Source: Undaria pinnatifida (taxonomy: Eukaryota; Sar; Phaeophyceae; Laminariales; Alariaceae). Taken from it: a DNA stretch of 64,000 nucleotides. The position numbers and the translations under genes are program-made. The DNA is taken from assembly GCA_012845835.1 (NCBI GenBank), contig JABAKD010000030.1:11990080-12054079 (forward strand). The letters are read 5' to 3'. Shown here piece by piece: positions 49,231 through 61,575 of the stretch (position 1 is the stretch's first letter; each line of letters begins with the position of its first letter). The notes under the pieces were generated by a model. That model saw only the letters and a list, made by a program, of their open reading frames with translations. It did not search any database and had not been told where the DNA came from.

Positions 49231-52200
49231 ATGCAGTCACCCTCCATGACAGCATCAAGTCAGACGGTTTCGCCCATGTGGAGATCTAACACCTCGTCTG
49301 GTCTGACGTTAGTGATCACGCTGGCTTTGATACGGCACTTCTCCAAGCCGCCTCAGGAAGCTTCACCGGTTGAGAATGGGCGTGGAGGGCAGTCGCGGTC
49401 TAGGTCTAAGCCCAAGGTTGATATGGTGAGTGGTCTTTGCTTCCTCGAGGACACGCGTACACACACGCCTGCTATAGAATGTACCATATTCAACGACTGC
49501 TGTTGTTGTTGTTGTTCTAACATTAACTCTACGTCATACCTGCTCATACTGCTACGAGGGCGAGCACACGAGCACTGCTCTACTGGTCTGTGGCATGTGT
49601 ACAATACAGCAGTAGAGCAGTCGCAGTCCCAAAGCCGCACAAGGCGATGAGCATCGCTGTTATATCATGCTGGTGTCATACGATCGTATCATATCGTACC
49701 AGGTAATAGGTACCAGGTAACCCAGTATATAATACCGGTATAATAGCTATGATAGTCCTGCATAGCGGCACTTACGCTCTACGTGCAATACGGCAGCCAG
49801 AGTCTGCTGTGCACACCAGCAGTTTTACTGTGATGTGTTGCCTGCCCGTCTGTTCGACCATGTGCGACAAACAATACTACTCGTACTGTAGTGCTTTAAA
49901 ATACCGGTCAGATCAAAGGTGTCTGGTGGGTGTGTTGACCACTCAACACCTGTTGGATGACATGTTGCCAACTTCCCGTTCCACCCCAGGCATTCCTGAG
50001 GCGCATCTCACGCTTGCTGAAGGTCATGGTGCCCGGTCCTTGCTCTGTCGAGGCTGGATGTTTGGGTGAGAATACCAGATCGCGGATAATACACTCATTT
50101 TTACCAGAGGTTTTATACCAGCGCTGGTGCGCACGTGTGCATGTATGATACAGCAGCAGTACGTTTGTGCGAGAGTCTGTTATGCTTTAACGTTGGGCGA
50201 CAGACACAGATTTACTGGACTGGTGTAGGCCAGCCAGTACATACCGCACGAACAGCAGTAGTGGTTGTCACATTGCCTTGAGTTCGACGAAATTGTTGAT
50301 GGTGTACACAAACTCACCAGTTTCCTACATTATTTATTTATTTATTTATTTATTTCTCCAAAACCGTCAGATTTATCCCCTTGAAAGGATTTATAGCTTA
50401 CATGCACAAATTGCCCCCCCTCCCCCCCCCCCCCCCCCCCCCCTCCAAACCCGCTCGCTTTTGATCAAAACCAGGCCCCCACGTCCTTCAAAACTCCGCC
50501 CCCCCCCTCACCGGTTATTCGACTTACAAGATTCACTTGATAAAAGGATACATTTCCTTCCACAGCTGTCAGATTTTGTCCCCCTCAGAAACGGGTTTTA
50601 TAGTTTCCGCGCACAGACTGACTAAAATCCCCCTGTGGACCCTGATAGCTACACTGTAGTTGCAAGGGGAGTCGCCGACCTATATCCTTAATGAGGATAC
50701 ACAACCCGTAATACGCGCGATCGGAGTATCACACAGCTTGCAAAGATGAGTTTCGACGAAATCTTCGATCTCACAGCTGGAGTGTATTTTCATTTTTTAT
50801 AATATAATACGGTGCTCGTAAAAAGCTCAGATATCCCCAGTCGCAGAAACCCAGAAACACGTTTTGCACTGATTCGTTCAAATTTGCATCATATCGACGC
50901 CAATTTTGGCCCGGACAACCTCCATGCACGTGTATTGTTGGATGAGGCGGGTCGGGGTTAGGGTTAGGCTTAGGGTTTTACGGTTATGGCTGGGGCTACG
51001 GTTAGAAGGATAGTCTGGGTCGGTTCGTGCATTGCATCACCCTGAACAAACGTAACTCAACGGTAGTTCTCTAAAAGAATCGATCAAATTGCCTCAATTT
51101 CTCGCCTTGGACGCCGATGGCAACCTCAATGCACTTGTTGTGTAGAGTACTTGTATGGGATGGTCTTGGGCGGGCTAGGGCTATCAACAGGAATTAGGGC
51201 TAGGAGTTTGGGCTAGGGTCAGGGTTAGGGGCCGGGTCGGCCAATGTATCAGTCTAAACTCTACACAAGCTACATTCAGCCAGTGTCTCCAAGCTAAGCC
51301 TTGGAATATGCGTGGTACAGCCCGAAGGCCAGCCGGATGCGCACTGCTCGAGAAAATTGCGTTGAACAGCGGTAAGAACATCGTACAAGCAGCACATATT
51401 ATAGATACACTGCTTGCTGTGTGCTTCTCTGAGCTTACCGACTCGTACCAGGTACGAAGTAGTAGTTGTAGTATTGTGTGCGGCTAAAAAATATACCTGG
51501 TATGTAATACGGAACGGCTACGAGTATCATACAACTGCAGGCATGAGACATCAGTCCCATACATGCGCTTCTTCTGGCGACTGTTTGCACGTTTCAACGT
51601 ACACACCGACCGACACATCGACCGACCGACGGACACCCTACAGTGGCTGTGGCGGGGTTGCTGCTGGCGAGAACTTCGCTGGACGTTGTCATGCTCAACC
51701 TGACCACGACCATCGAGCGCGCCATCGTGGCTAGAAATAAAGGCGACTTCAGGGGGGGGATGTCACGCTTCGCGAGGCTTTGTGTTCCGGTCGCGGTCGT
51801 GAACTCGGTAAGAGCTTAGACCAGGAGGCTATGACTGCGAGCGTCGAATTGCAAGATTATAATTCCATCTAGTTTACACTGCGGCCAAAAAAAGGGGAGC
51901 TCTGTCAAGGTCGCAGACGCCGGGTTATACGTCCGCCGCTGCCGCGTGCGTTTCCGCCGAAAATGATGGTATACTTTGAAGTATTGCGTTTAGTAATTTT
52001 GTGTATCGCTGGGAGGGCCCATTCGCCGCTGGGCCAGCGCATTATAAGGAACCCGCCCTTACCATTCATTCGTTGTGGTGGCTGGACCGTTCTTAGCCCC
52101 GTTGATACTGCTATAGAATATTATAAAGATAAAAATACACTCCAGCTGTGAGATCGAATATCTTGTCGAAACTCATCTTTGCAAGCTGTGTGTGATACTC

Positions 52201-55200
52201 CGATCGCGCGTATTACGGGTTGTGTGTCCTCATTAGTCTAAGGATATAGGTCGGCGACTCCCCTTGCAACTACTACAGTGTAGCTATCAGGGTCAACAGG
52301 GGGATGTTAGTCAGTCTGTGCGCGGAAACTATAAAACCCGTTTTTGAGGGGGACAAAATCCGACAGCTGTGGAAGGAAATGCATCAATTTATCAAGTGAA
52401 TCCTGTAAGTCGAATAACCGGTGAGGGGAGGGCGGAGTTTTTAAAGACGTGGGGGCCTGGATTTGATCAAGAGGGGGGGGGGGGGGAGGGGGGGCGGGGA
52501 GCGGGACATGCGGGTCAGCTCAATCTGTGCGTGGAAACTATAAATCCTATCCTGTAAGTCGTACAACCAGTGAGGAGAGGGCGGAGCGTTCGAGGGGGTG
52601 GTGGTGGGGGTGGGGGGAGGAAGGGGGAGGGGGGAGGGGGAGCGAAAGGGTTTTTAAACAACATCTTTAGGTCGCATAGATGTAGGGGTTTGCTATACCC
52701 GTGGTGCTAGGTCTAGGCGATGGTGCGGGTGGTGGGGAAGGAGGGGGCGTTGGGCGGGGGGGGGGGGGGGGGGGAAGGGTTTCAAGAGGTTTAGGTCACG
52801 TATAATATAAAAATACACTCCAGCTGTGAGATCGAAGATTTGGTCCAAAATCATCTTTGCAAGCTTGTGTGTGATACTCCGATTGCGCGTATTACGCATA
52901 AAAATGCAGGGGTTTGCTATACGCGTGGTGCTAGGCGATCGTGCGGGTGGTGGGGGAGGAGGGGGCGTTGGGGGGGAGGTTGAATGAAAGCTACATAACT
53001 GATGGCTAGAAAGATAATGACGTGGTATCAATTTGCGTAGAAGTGTTTATTACTTTGGCCGATTTCGATTGTAGGTGGGGCGTTTGAACAAAAGGGCGAG
53101 AAAAAAAAAGGAGAGGGGGGGGGGGGTGATATCAGCTGGCTGGTAATGTTTACTACTTTCAGGCAGATTTCGATTTTAGGTGGGGCGTTTGAACAAGAGG
53201 GATCGGGGGGGAGGGGGGGGGCGGGCGGGACACTTCAATCTGTGCGCGGAAACTATAAATCCCTAAAGGGGACGAATCTGACGGTAACCTTGTAGCAAGA
53301 AGACATCCCTTTATAGCACCTGCCTGGTATTGTTTATTATTCTAGAAGATTTGATGGTAGATGGCCAGAAAGATAATGAGGTGATATCAGCTGGCTGCTG
53401 GTGTTTACTACTCTGGCAGATTTTGATTTTAGGTGGGGCGTTTGAATAAGAGGGATCGGGGGGGGGGGGGGGGGGGATATAGGCTATAACCTTGTAAACT
53501 AACCGGTATAGTGATATGTAATACTTCGTATGTTATTCCGCCCCTTCGAAGGAACGCGATTGGTTACACCACGGCAGGCACAGCGGCACTTGTATCTGTT
53601 AACAGCGGTTAAGGATAGTGCTGTCTATGCTGTCGCTGCTGAGGTTCGCGCGTTTCTCCGTGCCCTGGCCGTGGCTGTCTTTTGGTTTGGGGGTTTTGCG
53701 CTCTCTTTTAGTAGCTAATGAAGTGGTTTTGTTTCGTGCTTTTTGCGTTGTGCGCTCCCTTGTAATCGCTGGTCGAGTGGTTTTATTTATGTTTTTTGTG
53801 TGTGTTACGCTCTCTTTTAATAATGCTGCTGAAGCGAGTGCTGCTCTCTTGTTGCTGTTTGGTGCCCTGTCTGTCAACATGATAGCTGCTCAAGTATTGC
53901 CAAGCCGAGATGGCACTGCGGTTTCGCCAGCGTCTGACGGAGCACGTGATGGCGAAGTACATGAAGGGCTTCAACTTCTACGCGGTGTCAAACTTGGACG
54001 ACCGACTATCCAACGCCGATCAGGTGTTGTACTGGTGTTGTACTGGTGTTGTACGTGTGTTGTGCTGGTGTTGTGCTGGTGTTGTACTGGTGTTGTGCTG
54101 GTGTTGTACTGGGATGAGGCGTGCTATGGTGGGGGTGGCGCTTTTTGGGCAATACTTTTTTGTATCTGTGACGGGGCTCCTTTTCCAAGGGTATACCGGG
54201 ACCTAACACGATGGGACAACCATTTACGTTTTACAGCATTTTTCACCATACACCTATTAATAGGCCATAGGATTGACCATGGTAAAAGTTTCACAGCATT
54301 GTGCACTATGTAGCTATTAATAGGCCATGGGGGTGACTATCGTGTAATGCCATATTTCTCAAGTGTGTTGTTTTCTTTTGATTTGTACATAGCTCCCCCA
54401 TTTGAGAGGCTTGGCAAAACTAGGCACACCCCCATGATGCTGTAGAATGCCTCGTACGCCCAGGTATTGTATATTCGCAGTAAATTATTGCATCTTGCCG
54501 GGCAAACGGACTGTTTTAGGCGGCGTTTTGCGTTGCAACCCGGTTCGCCATATCGTGCCAAACGTTCTTTCCGTGGTGCGCTCATTCGTCTTGGATGTTT
54601 TGGTTGCTCTGGGTTCGTGTTATGCTGCACTTTTCCACTTGGTGTTGTATGCGCGTATTGGTGATACCAACTGTTTTATTTGGTTTGAAACTGCACTGCG
54701 CTACCTCCCGTGCCCCTGCCCTCTGTTTGTTTGATCTTGTTATGGCTTCGCTTGCCTGCATCGCTGTGCATCGGTCCTCTTCCCTGGTTTGCTTGGCGGT
54801 TTGCTTGGCGGCTTGAGCAGGCGATAACGCAGGACATCGAGCGCTTCGCGGAGTCCGTGGCTGAGTTGTACTCCAACATCACCAAGCCCGTGCTCGACAT
54901 GATGGTCTACGTCCGCAGGCTTTCTGATAAGGTTAGCCACAACTTTTGCCCCCGAGTTAACCACGAGTTAGCCGCAACGAGTGGCGGCGTCGGCTGGCCG
55001 TTTTTGCTGTTGGCCAACACCCGCATCTTCTTTGCCTATTTAACGCCTGTGAAATTGCCCTTCACGTGTCTTGTTCACGCCAGGTTGATCCAGCTGCGCC
55101 GGCGGTGATGATAGCCTATCTTCTTTTGTCGGGATTGGCCCTAGGGGCGCTCAGGTAAACGGCTGGCCCTCGGGGCGCTCAGGTAAACGGTTGTTCACCT

Positions 55201-58200
55201 GGTTGTGTCTGTTGACAACATCGCCTGTCGTGGCTTCGACTTCATTGGCTTCGACTTCATTGGTACGCGAGTGTAAGGAGTATAAGGAGTCTCACGATGT
55301 TGTATTTCTCACACGAGCTCATCGCCGTGCGCGCTATTAGTAGTCGGTGATGTCACAACAGGCTCCAGTCTCCCCTCCAGAACTGCGCCAACCAAACATT
55401 CGGAACAAAACAGTTGGAACCTGTGTGGGATTACTGTTCCAGTGGTAGAATAAGAGGATAAGCATCTCGCTGCTGCTGCTACTGTTCCATTGTACTGTTA
55501 TACGTTTGATTAAAATGCAGTGATGTAGGTTGAGAAGGAACGTTGTTTTGCTTCAACGTTTTCAAGGGTGCGGCGACGGTTTTTCGTTTTATAACCCTTT
55601 TAACACTGCACTCCCGTTGTGGGGAAGAATCACTTGGAATTAGACTAGGATTATTTGTAGGATTTGGACAAAGGTTAAGAATTGCTGCCACGTTTTTTGG
55701 GACAAAGTACTTGGAATTAGACTAGGGTGAGTTTTGTAGTCCTAAAGGGGTTCACTATCGAGGGCAGGTTCCTCGCAATGCCGAATGTGATCTTCGAGTG
55801 TGCTTCCAGGGAGTTTTGACACCATGGAGCCTCGCCCGTCCATGTTCCCGACTTTCGTACGGTTTCTTGGCGACAGGAAGCCAACGGCAATGTACACAGC
55901 TCTGGTGGCCCAACAGGATGGAGAGTATCGCTACGTCAACAGCCGGTTGCTCACCAACGCGCAAGGTATGGGACTCTAAAAAAGGGTCGTCCTTAGCGAA
56001 CAATAAAATTGTCACGAGTAGTACCAAAACAACGCGCTATTGTTTGCGTGAATCGTAATATTTGGTCGTGAATCGTGACATTGTTTTGTTTTTGAACAGC
56101 TGGAGGTCCAGTTTTGAAGCTCTGTGCCTTCTATGCTGGCCTGCATTCGCCGTCGGGCATGTCGTCGCAGTCCATGCATGTAGAAACCGATTGATGCTAT
56201 TAAATAGGATTCTTGACAAAATGAACGTGGTAATAGGATTCTTGACACAATGAACGTGGTACTCGTATCGTTTTTTAAAGTACGATGTAACGCTGATGCA
56301 CCGGATCATGCTTTTTTCCGACGTGCATGCACAGAGATCGCGTTCTACAAGGGCAACACGAAGGAGAAGCAGGTGCTGCAGGGGGTGTTCGAAAAGCTAG
56401 TGTCCATAACGAGAAGGTCGGAGTGCTTCCGCCACACCCTGGGCGTGCTGGACTCGGTGGCCGCTAAGTACTTCGCGACGATCGTCGGTTGGACGGTCGT
56501 GTCGCGGCCTTTCGTCAACCGAGACCACCCGCGTCACGCCAACAGCACCCCGGCTGAGGTCTATCAAGGTGCGCCACAGTTAGCGGGGGGGGGGGGGGGG
56601 GGGGGGTGAGGCGCCGATGCGAGCGACGCGTGCTTTGCGGTGCCCTTTGACGTCTTATACGAAATGATCTTTCTCGTGGAGAAGGTGCAGGATCCGCCGG
56701 AAGCTTCCATTAAAAAAACAAATAGTTGGCGTGGAAGACGAGCGGCGTTCAGAAGATGTTTTTTTTTTGTATCATCAGGCGGATGGATAACAATCAAGCC
56801 AAGCCCCTCCACGCTCCCGCGTATGTCCCGTGTGTCGATACATGGGTCGGGGATTGGCAGGCCTGACGCTCTCCAAGGCTGGCCCGTGGTTTGCTTCCAA
56901 GCCGATGCCATGAAACGCCCGTACTATGATATTTACCACCGGTCGGCGCCTCCCTCTCGTTTTTTTTTTAGATTTTTGTTTTTGTTCGAACTTTGAGTTT
57001 GAGGCCTGTTTTATGTTACTGTCCGGCCGGCGTGTCACGCTCGATTTGTTCCAGTCTTATCATCGCGAGATCGTTATTTTTTTTTCGAGCGATGCAACTA
57101 TGCCACCACTCGAAAAATGCACGCTAGCGCCCGAAGCATCGCATGCAGCTTGGAAACATGAGTTTGGACGATATTCTCGGTCTTACAACTGGGGCTGTGT
57201 TTCTATCGAATGTTATATTTTCATAAAATATGCCTCAAACGATCCAAGCTGAGTGCTGCTCGAACATATAATTTGTGGCGGTGCAAACAGATTACCACTC
57301 AAGTGGCCGGATGATGCTCAATCTGTCGGCGGCCATGGGTCGGCTGGTCCTCTCCGGTAGAGAACTCGCCCGATTGTCGGGTTTCAGCTCTCGCGTGACG
57401 GGCCTGATCGACGTGATCGATGATGTCAACAGAGGCGTGCATCAGAAGGGGAGACAGACAACCAGGCCCGCGACCGGGATAGCGACAGAGACGGCACCCG
57501 CTACTGCAACTGCTTCTGCTTCCGCTGCGTCTGTGGCGACAAATGTGCAGGGTGCTGGGTCGGGGTTGCCACCCCGAGCACCATCACCAGCACCAACAGC
57601 AGCAGCAGCAGCAGCAGCAACGGCGACAACGGTAGCAGCAGCAGACGCGCCGAGGGCAGCACAGGAGAGAATATCACCTCCGCACACTACAGTTTTCGGG
57701 GCGGGAGGCGGCGGGGGAGGCGGGGGGGGGGGCAATCCGCTATCACGAAGACAAAGCATGCCCTTGTGGCCTGCCACGGGACAACGGGAAGCAACGACAC
57801 TCTCCTCCGATACCTCCACCGCCGCCAGCGCCACCGCTCTAGGTCGCGATGGCCCTCTGCCCCCGCCATTCCCATCAATGGCGGCGTCGCTGGAGACGGT
57901 TCAAACCGGCACGGCTCCTCCTCGCTTTGCGGCTGATATCAATGGTGTCGGGAGTGCGGGGGCAATTGCTCCCGGCCATGACGAGCTAGGGGCATCGGGG
58001 GGGGGCGCATTAGACCGACGGTGGAGCGTTACCGGACCCGTCGGCTTGGCGGTCGGAGGACATCCCGAGCTTGCGCCGGAAGAGGATGATGGGGGGGAGG
58101 CTGGCGGGGCGAGGGTGGGGGCTGGAAACGGGCGTGGGGGGATCGTGGAGGGGAAGGGAGGGCTGGGGGGGGTTGCAGTTGTGACATCGAGTGGTGGAGG

Positions 58201-60734
58201 ACCACTCCAGCGGTCCGGGTCGGTGTTAGTGAACGAGGGAAGCGTGATCGAGTTCACCGACGTGCCGCTCGTGACTCCGAGCGGGGAGGTCTTGATTGAG
58301 GCCCTCTCTTTCAAGGTACGGGGAGTGTTCAAGAGGGTTGTCTTTCTTCGTTGTTTTTCTTCTTTACGTTTGCTTTTCTTCTTGGTGTCTTGTTTAATTT
58401 TTATTCCTTCTCGCTTTTCGAAGGTGCTCTAAATAAATCGCTGATGTGGACCACGAAAATCTTATTTTAACATTACTAAGTGGTACTGCAGTTGACGCGG
58501 AAATAATTGACCGATCGCAAACCGTGAACCGTGTGCGATGCCCGGGATGAGATGCTCCCACCAACGAACCGTCTCCTTGGGCCTTTTGCAAGCTTGCAGG
58601 GCACCACCTTACCAAGAACAACCCCCCCTCCCCGCCCTCCCCCCGTCGCCGCTACCGCCGCTGTCGAGGCCGCCCGTCCTCGAGTTGTGTCACAAATTGA
58701 ACAGACAGACGACGATCCTATGTTTGCCACTAAGAATATACTTCGAAGTATCAGGTAGTGTGCAAGAGCCTCACCCCACCCGGCAACCGTATACACGCAA
58801 GGCTTTTGTCACACAGATCCCACCCTGCAAAAGCATGATATAGACACCGTACAATGATGTAAATCAGGGGTCTATGTGCTCCGACAGATCTAGATCGCAA
58901 AATGGGGTTCTACTCTCGTCCGATGGGTGAGTTGTTCCTGCCGCTGATCTGTCTGATGTGTGAATCTTTTCTGCCGTTCTGATCTGGCCGGTGTGTGATT
59001 ATTTTTTTCGCTGTTCCCGCCGCGCGGTTGAATTTTCCAAGGTGGAAGCGGGCATGAACGTCTTGGTGGCAGGGCCTAACGGGTCGGGCAAGTCCAGCTT
59101 GTTCAGGGTGCTGGGCGGGCTGTGGCCGCTGAGGGGAGGCGTTTTGGTGAAACCGCCGAGGTCTAGGCTGTTCTACGTGCCACAGAGGCCGTACCTAGCT
59201 CTCGGGACCCTGCGGGACCAAGTTATCTACCCACACACGCGTCAGGAGGTAAAATTCGTGACTCATGCAGGTGGATCCAAGATTGAAGAAAAAAAAATAG
59301 TTCCAATGTTGTGTTTGGCTCGAGCTTTTCTTTTTTACTCTTGAAAACAACGTGATTCCTGAAAGCCTGGCCGAAAGTCGCCATAGTACGGAAGACAAAG
59401 GAACACTCCTGACTGTAGCGAATGATCGGCGACCGGCGCCAAAGAACACCGCGATAAATATCAACTCAACATGGAGTAGGAGATCACGTTCCGTTGCCTT
59501 CACTCCCCCAGAAGTGCATCTACCTAACCCTAACCCTAACCCTAACCCTCAGTTTTTGGAGGCAAATTTATGCTTAGAATTTGGGTTTCCACTGCCAACA
59601 CCGTTCTCTCACGGCTGCTGCAACCTCACCGTCACCTTTGTTGGGATCCGATTTCTGCTCCCAGGCGGCGAAAAATGGAGCATCCGATGATGAGCTACTA
59701 GGGGTGTTGGAGACGGTCAAGTTGGGATATCTTTTGCCCCGGGAGGGCGGGTGGGATGCCGTTCGAGATTGGACCGACGTCTTGTCCGGCGGCGAGAAGC
59801 AGCGCCTGGCGCTCAGCCGGCTGTTCTACCACCGCCCTCAATTCGCGATTCTGGATGAGTGCACTAGCGCCGTGAGTTGTGCTGGTAGTTGTGCATGGCT
59901 AATCTAAAGGCATTACTGGTACACTCCGTATTAAGGGTGCCTCGTTTCTTCTCTGGCCGCACTTTGCCGCATTCGAACCCATAGGTTTGGGTGTAGTTTG
60001 CTTCGTACGCTCACATGGTTTATGCCCCATACAGGCGTTTCCCGAAACAGCAACGGTTCTGCCGCACGATCGGCGTTTCAACCAGCCATCCTTGTGATGA
60101 AACCACGGCCCTTCGGTTAATCTAGGCTCAAACCGAGTTACGTCTTAGTTTGTTATCAGGGGCAGGGTATGTTCTGCGCTAATTTCATTGTAAACAATAT
60201 TTCTCTTATGTTTGGTGTAATTGTGGCGTCGAAGTATCATAACTCCTGCCAGTTAATTTCTTAGTTATCATACTTCGCGTGCTGTACGACATCGTGCCTC
60301 TGACTTCCTTTCTATTTCCCTACGCATCTGTGTACTTCCTTTCTATCTGCACGATGCCTTGTGCTGCAATGCGCTTTTTGGGCCAGGTGAGTGTTGACGT
60401 CGAGGGCTCCATCTACAGCCTGGCGGCGCGCAGCGGGATCACTCTCTTCACCGTCTCCCACCGGAAGAGCTTGTGGAAGCATCACAGCGTGAGTCCACGA
60501 GTGAACGACATCACGCGGTCAGCATTCGGACTGCTAATAGTTACTAATGAACTATTTTCCAGCTCCTAGTATTTTCCCAGTCTAACTCCAAGTGTATTGT
60601 GTATTGCGTATGTATTGTCCACGTTTCTCGTGCCACCGTGAAACCTGCAGTACCTGCTGCGGTTCGACGGACTTGGAGGGTACGAGTTCAAACCCATGTC
60701 CGAGGTCGGCGCTGGCGAAGATATGGGGTCTTGA
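49231..60734 (+). CDS. ABCD: ABCD-family half ABC transporter, 13 exons, 921 aa
   Basis: ABCD half transporters dimerise in the peroxisomal membrane and import fatty acids or their CoA esters using ATP. Exons: 49231-49425, 49990-50065, 51644-51807, 53886-54023, 54821-54931, 55084-55154, 55814-55965, 56335-56568, 57291-58315, 59042-59248, 59665-59871, 60387-60488, 60651-60734. Every junction is GT-AG, all phases match, total 2766 nt. Membrane part: [16 protein letters not shown], then [55 protein letters not shown], and the EAA-like NAQEIAFYKG (residues 300-309). ATPase part: Walker [10 protein letters not shown] (733-741), Q-loop QRPYLALG, signature LSGGEKQ (831-837), Walker B FAILDE (851-856), H-loop His885, and [10 protein letters not shown] near the end. 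Odd: exon 9 carries a roughly 245-residue Ala/Gly/Pro-rich insert between membrane and ATPase parts. The acceptor at 55813 is poor but the only one in phase. Confidence 0.93.
50405..50800 (+). repeat. inverted repeat arm 1, ABCD intron 2
   Basis: Complement of 52122-52500 over about 380 bp. Matching blocks include GATCAAAACCAGGCCCCCAC, CACCGGTTATTCGACTTAC, CAGCTGTCAGATTTTGTCCC, TGCAAGGGGAGTCGCCGACC and CAGCTTGCAAAGATGAGTTT. The outer end is a C-run (50415-50445) that pairs with a G-run in the other arm. A TTTA tetramer run lies just left (50335-50357). Confidence 0.88.
52122..52500 (-). repeat. inverted repeat arm 2, ABCD intron 3
   Basis: Second arm of the pair, roughly 90% identical by eye. 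Exon 3 (51644-51807) lies in the 1.3-kb loop between the arms. Confidence 0.88.
52501..53490. repeat. G-run-rich degenerate repeats, ABCD intron 3
   Basis: Several partial copies of the arm 2 sequence (CTGTGCGCGGAAACTATAAA, CAGCTGTGAGATCGAA) plus three copies of a unit ending TTTTAGGTGGGGCGTTTGAA (53060-53100, 53160-53195, 53415-53450), each followed by a G-run of 8-20. Confidence 0.78.
54024..54112 (+). repeat. GTGTTGTACTG minisatellite starting at ABCD exon 4 donor
   Basis: Eight imperfect 11-12 bp units. The first unit supplies the GT donor itself, so every later unit repeats a CTG|GTGTTG donor-like context. Confidence 0.9.
55136..55192 (+). repeat. 29-bp tandem duplication containing ABCD exon 6 donor
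   Basis: GGGGCGCTCAGGTAAACGG occurs twice, once with TAG and once with TCG before it. Use of the second donor would read AGG then TAA, an in-frame stop, so only the first keeps the protein. Confidence 0.9.
56584..56607. repeat. poly-G run in ABCD intron 8
   Basis: About 22 consecutive G, 16 bp after the exon 8 donor. Confidence 0.9.
59522..59549 (+). repeat. interstitial telomere-like CCCTAA repeat, ABCD intron 10
   Basis: Four perfect CCTAAC units, the complement of TTAGGG. Less regular relatives occur at 26735-26765, 50955-50985 and 51185-51230. Confidence 0.85.
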
Positions 60735-60934
60735 TTGAAGCCGGCACAGTCCAGCGACCGATTTGTCCCTTTCTACCTGCGCCATTGCCATGTGTGGGAG
60801 ATGGTGAGGAGAATGTCAGGTGGTAAACACGAGCACTGTTAATGCTTCTTGCGTCAAGGGTTGCGTCAGGGCCCAACAGTAGCACAAGGTCGGCGCTGGC
60901 GAAGACATGGGGGCCTTGATCAAGGCCGGCACAC
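60702..60934 (+). repeat. end of ABCD last exon duplicated downstream
   Basis: AGGTCGGCGCTGGCGAAGA at 60703 recurs at 60887, and the match runs about 49 bp (through CCGGCACA) across the stop codon, with about six differences. The second copy lies 152 bp after the stop, probably in the 3' UTR or just beyond. Confidence 0.82.
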
Positions 60935-61019
60935 TGCGCCCACACAACCACTGCAGGCGGAGATGCTATGATAGTATCAACGGGAGTGAACATCTCGGTG
61001 TTACTATTGATACCCCCAA

Positions 61020-61052
61020 GGTCCTTAAATTTCCTTCCTGAATTTAAGGACC
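61020..61052. other. perfect 12-bp hairpin
   Basis: GGTCCTTAAATT and its exact complement AATTTAAGGACC, separated by 9 bases. Another GGTCCTTACG follows near 61080. Confidence 0.7.
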
Positions 61053-61313
61053 GGTTGGATTTTTCCCACCAATTCCCAATGGTCCTTACGTTTCCGCCCA
61101 GATTTTTATATGTCGTGCTCGTGCTATCGTATGGAATCGTGGTGTATTGTGCCCTATAGTATTGTGCTGCTGCGACAGAATCACCGATCGTGCTCCACCG
61201 ATAGATGCCGCCAGGTTTTGTGCTGTGGGCCGGTTGGGCGGGTCGGGGGGGGCAGCGGCTTGTTTTCCCGGGTCTGCTGCCGTAACTCTATTAGGATGAG
61301 TCCTGTACTATTT

Positions 61314-61575
61314 TTTATGAAATTATAATAAATACGTCAGCTATGAGTTCGACAAATTTAGAGGGTCGATACTCATCTTTGCTTGCAAGCTACGTAATAC
61401 ACCGGCCACTTTGTTCGGCCTGTGTTGCTGTTTGTTGATCTCCCGATTGAAACCATGGTGAGCGGCTTCGTCCGCAGAGATAGGCTGCTAGGTAGCTGAG
61501 CCTAAGGCTCTCATCGGACGGCTGTTTTTATATAAAATGAAAAAACGTCAGCTTTGAGATCGATTTTTGGGCTGT
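61314..61575 (-). repeat. two more copies of the dispersed ~75-bp repeat
   Basis: 61314-61392 has TACGTCAGCTATGAGTTCGA and ACTCATCTTTGCTTGCAAGC; 61525-61565 has only the AT-rich end and CGTCAGCTTTGAGATCGA. Confidence 0.7.

Noticed and set aside
53618-54313. 231-codon hydrophobic plus-strand frame
   Set aside because: It overlaps ABCD exon 4 out of frame; the true frame at 53886-54023 has the family motif. The hydrophobic look comes from T-rich repeats.
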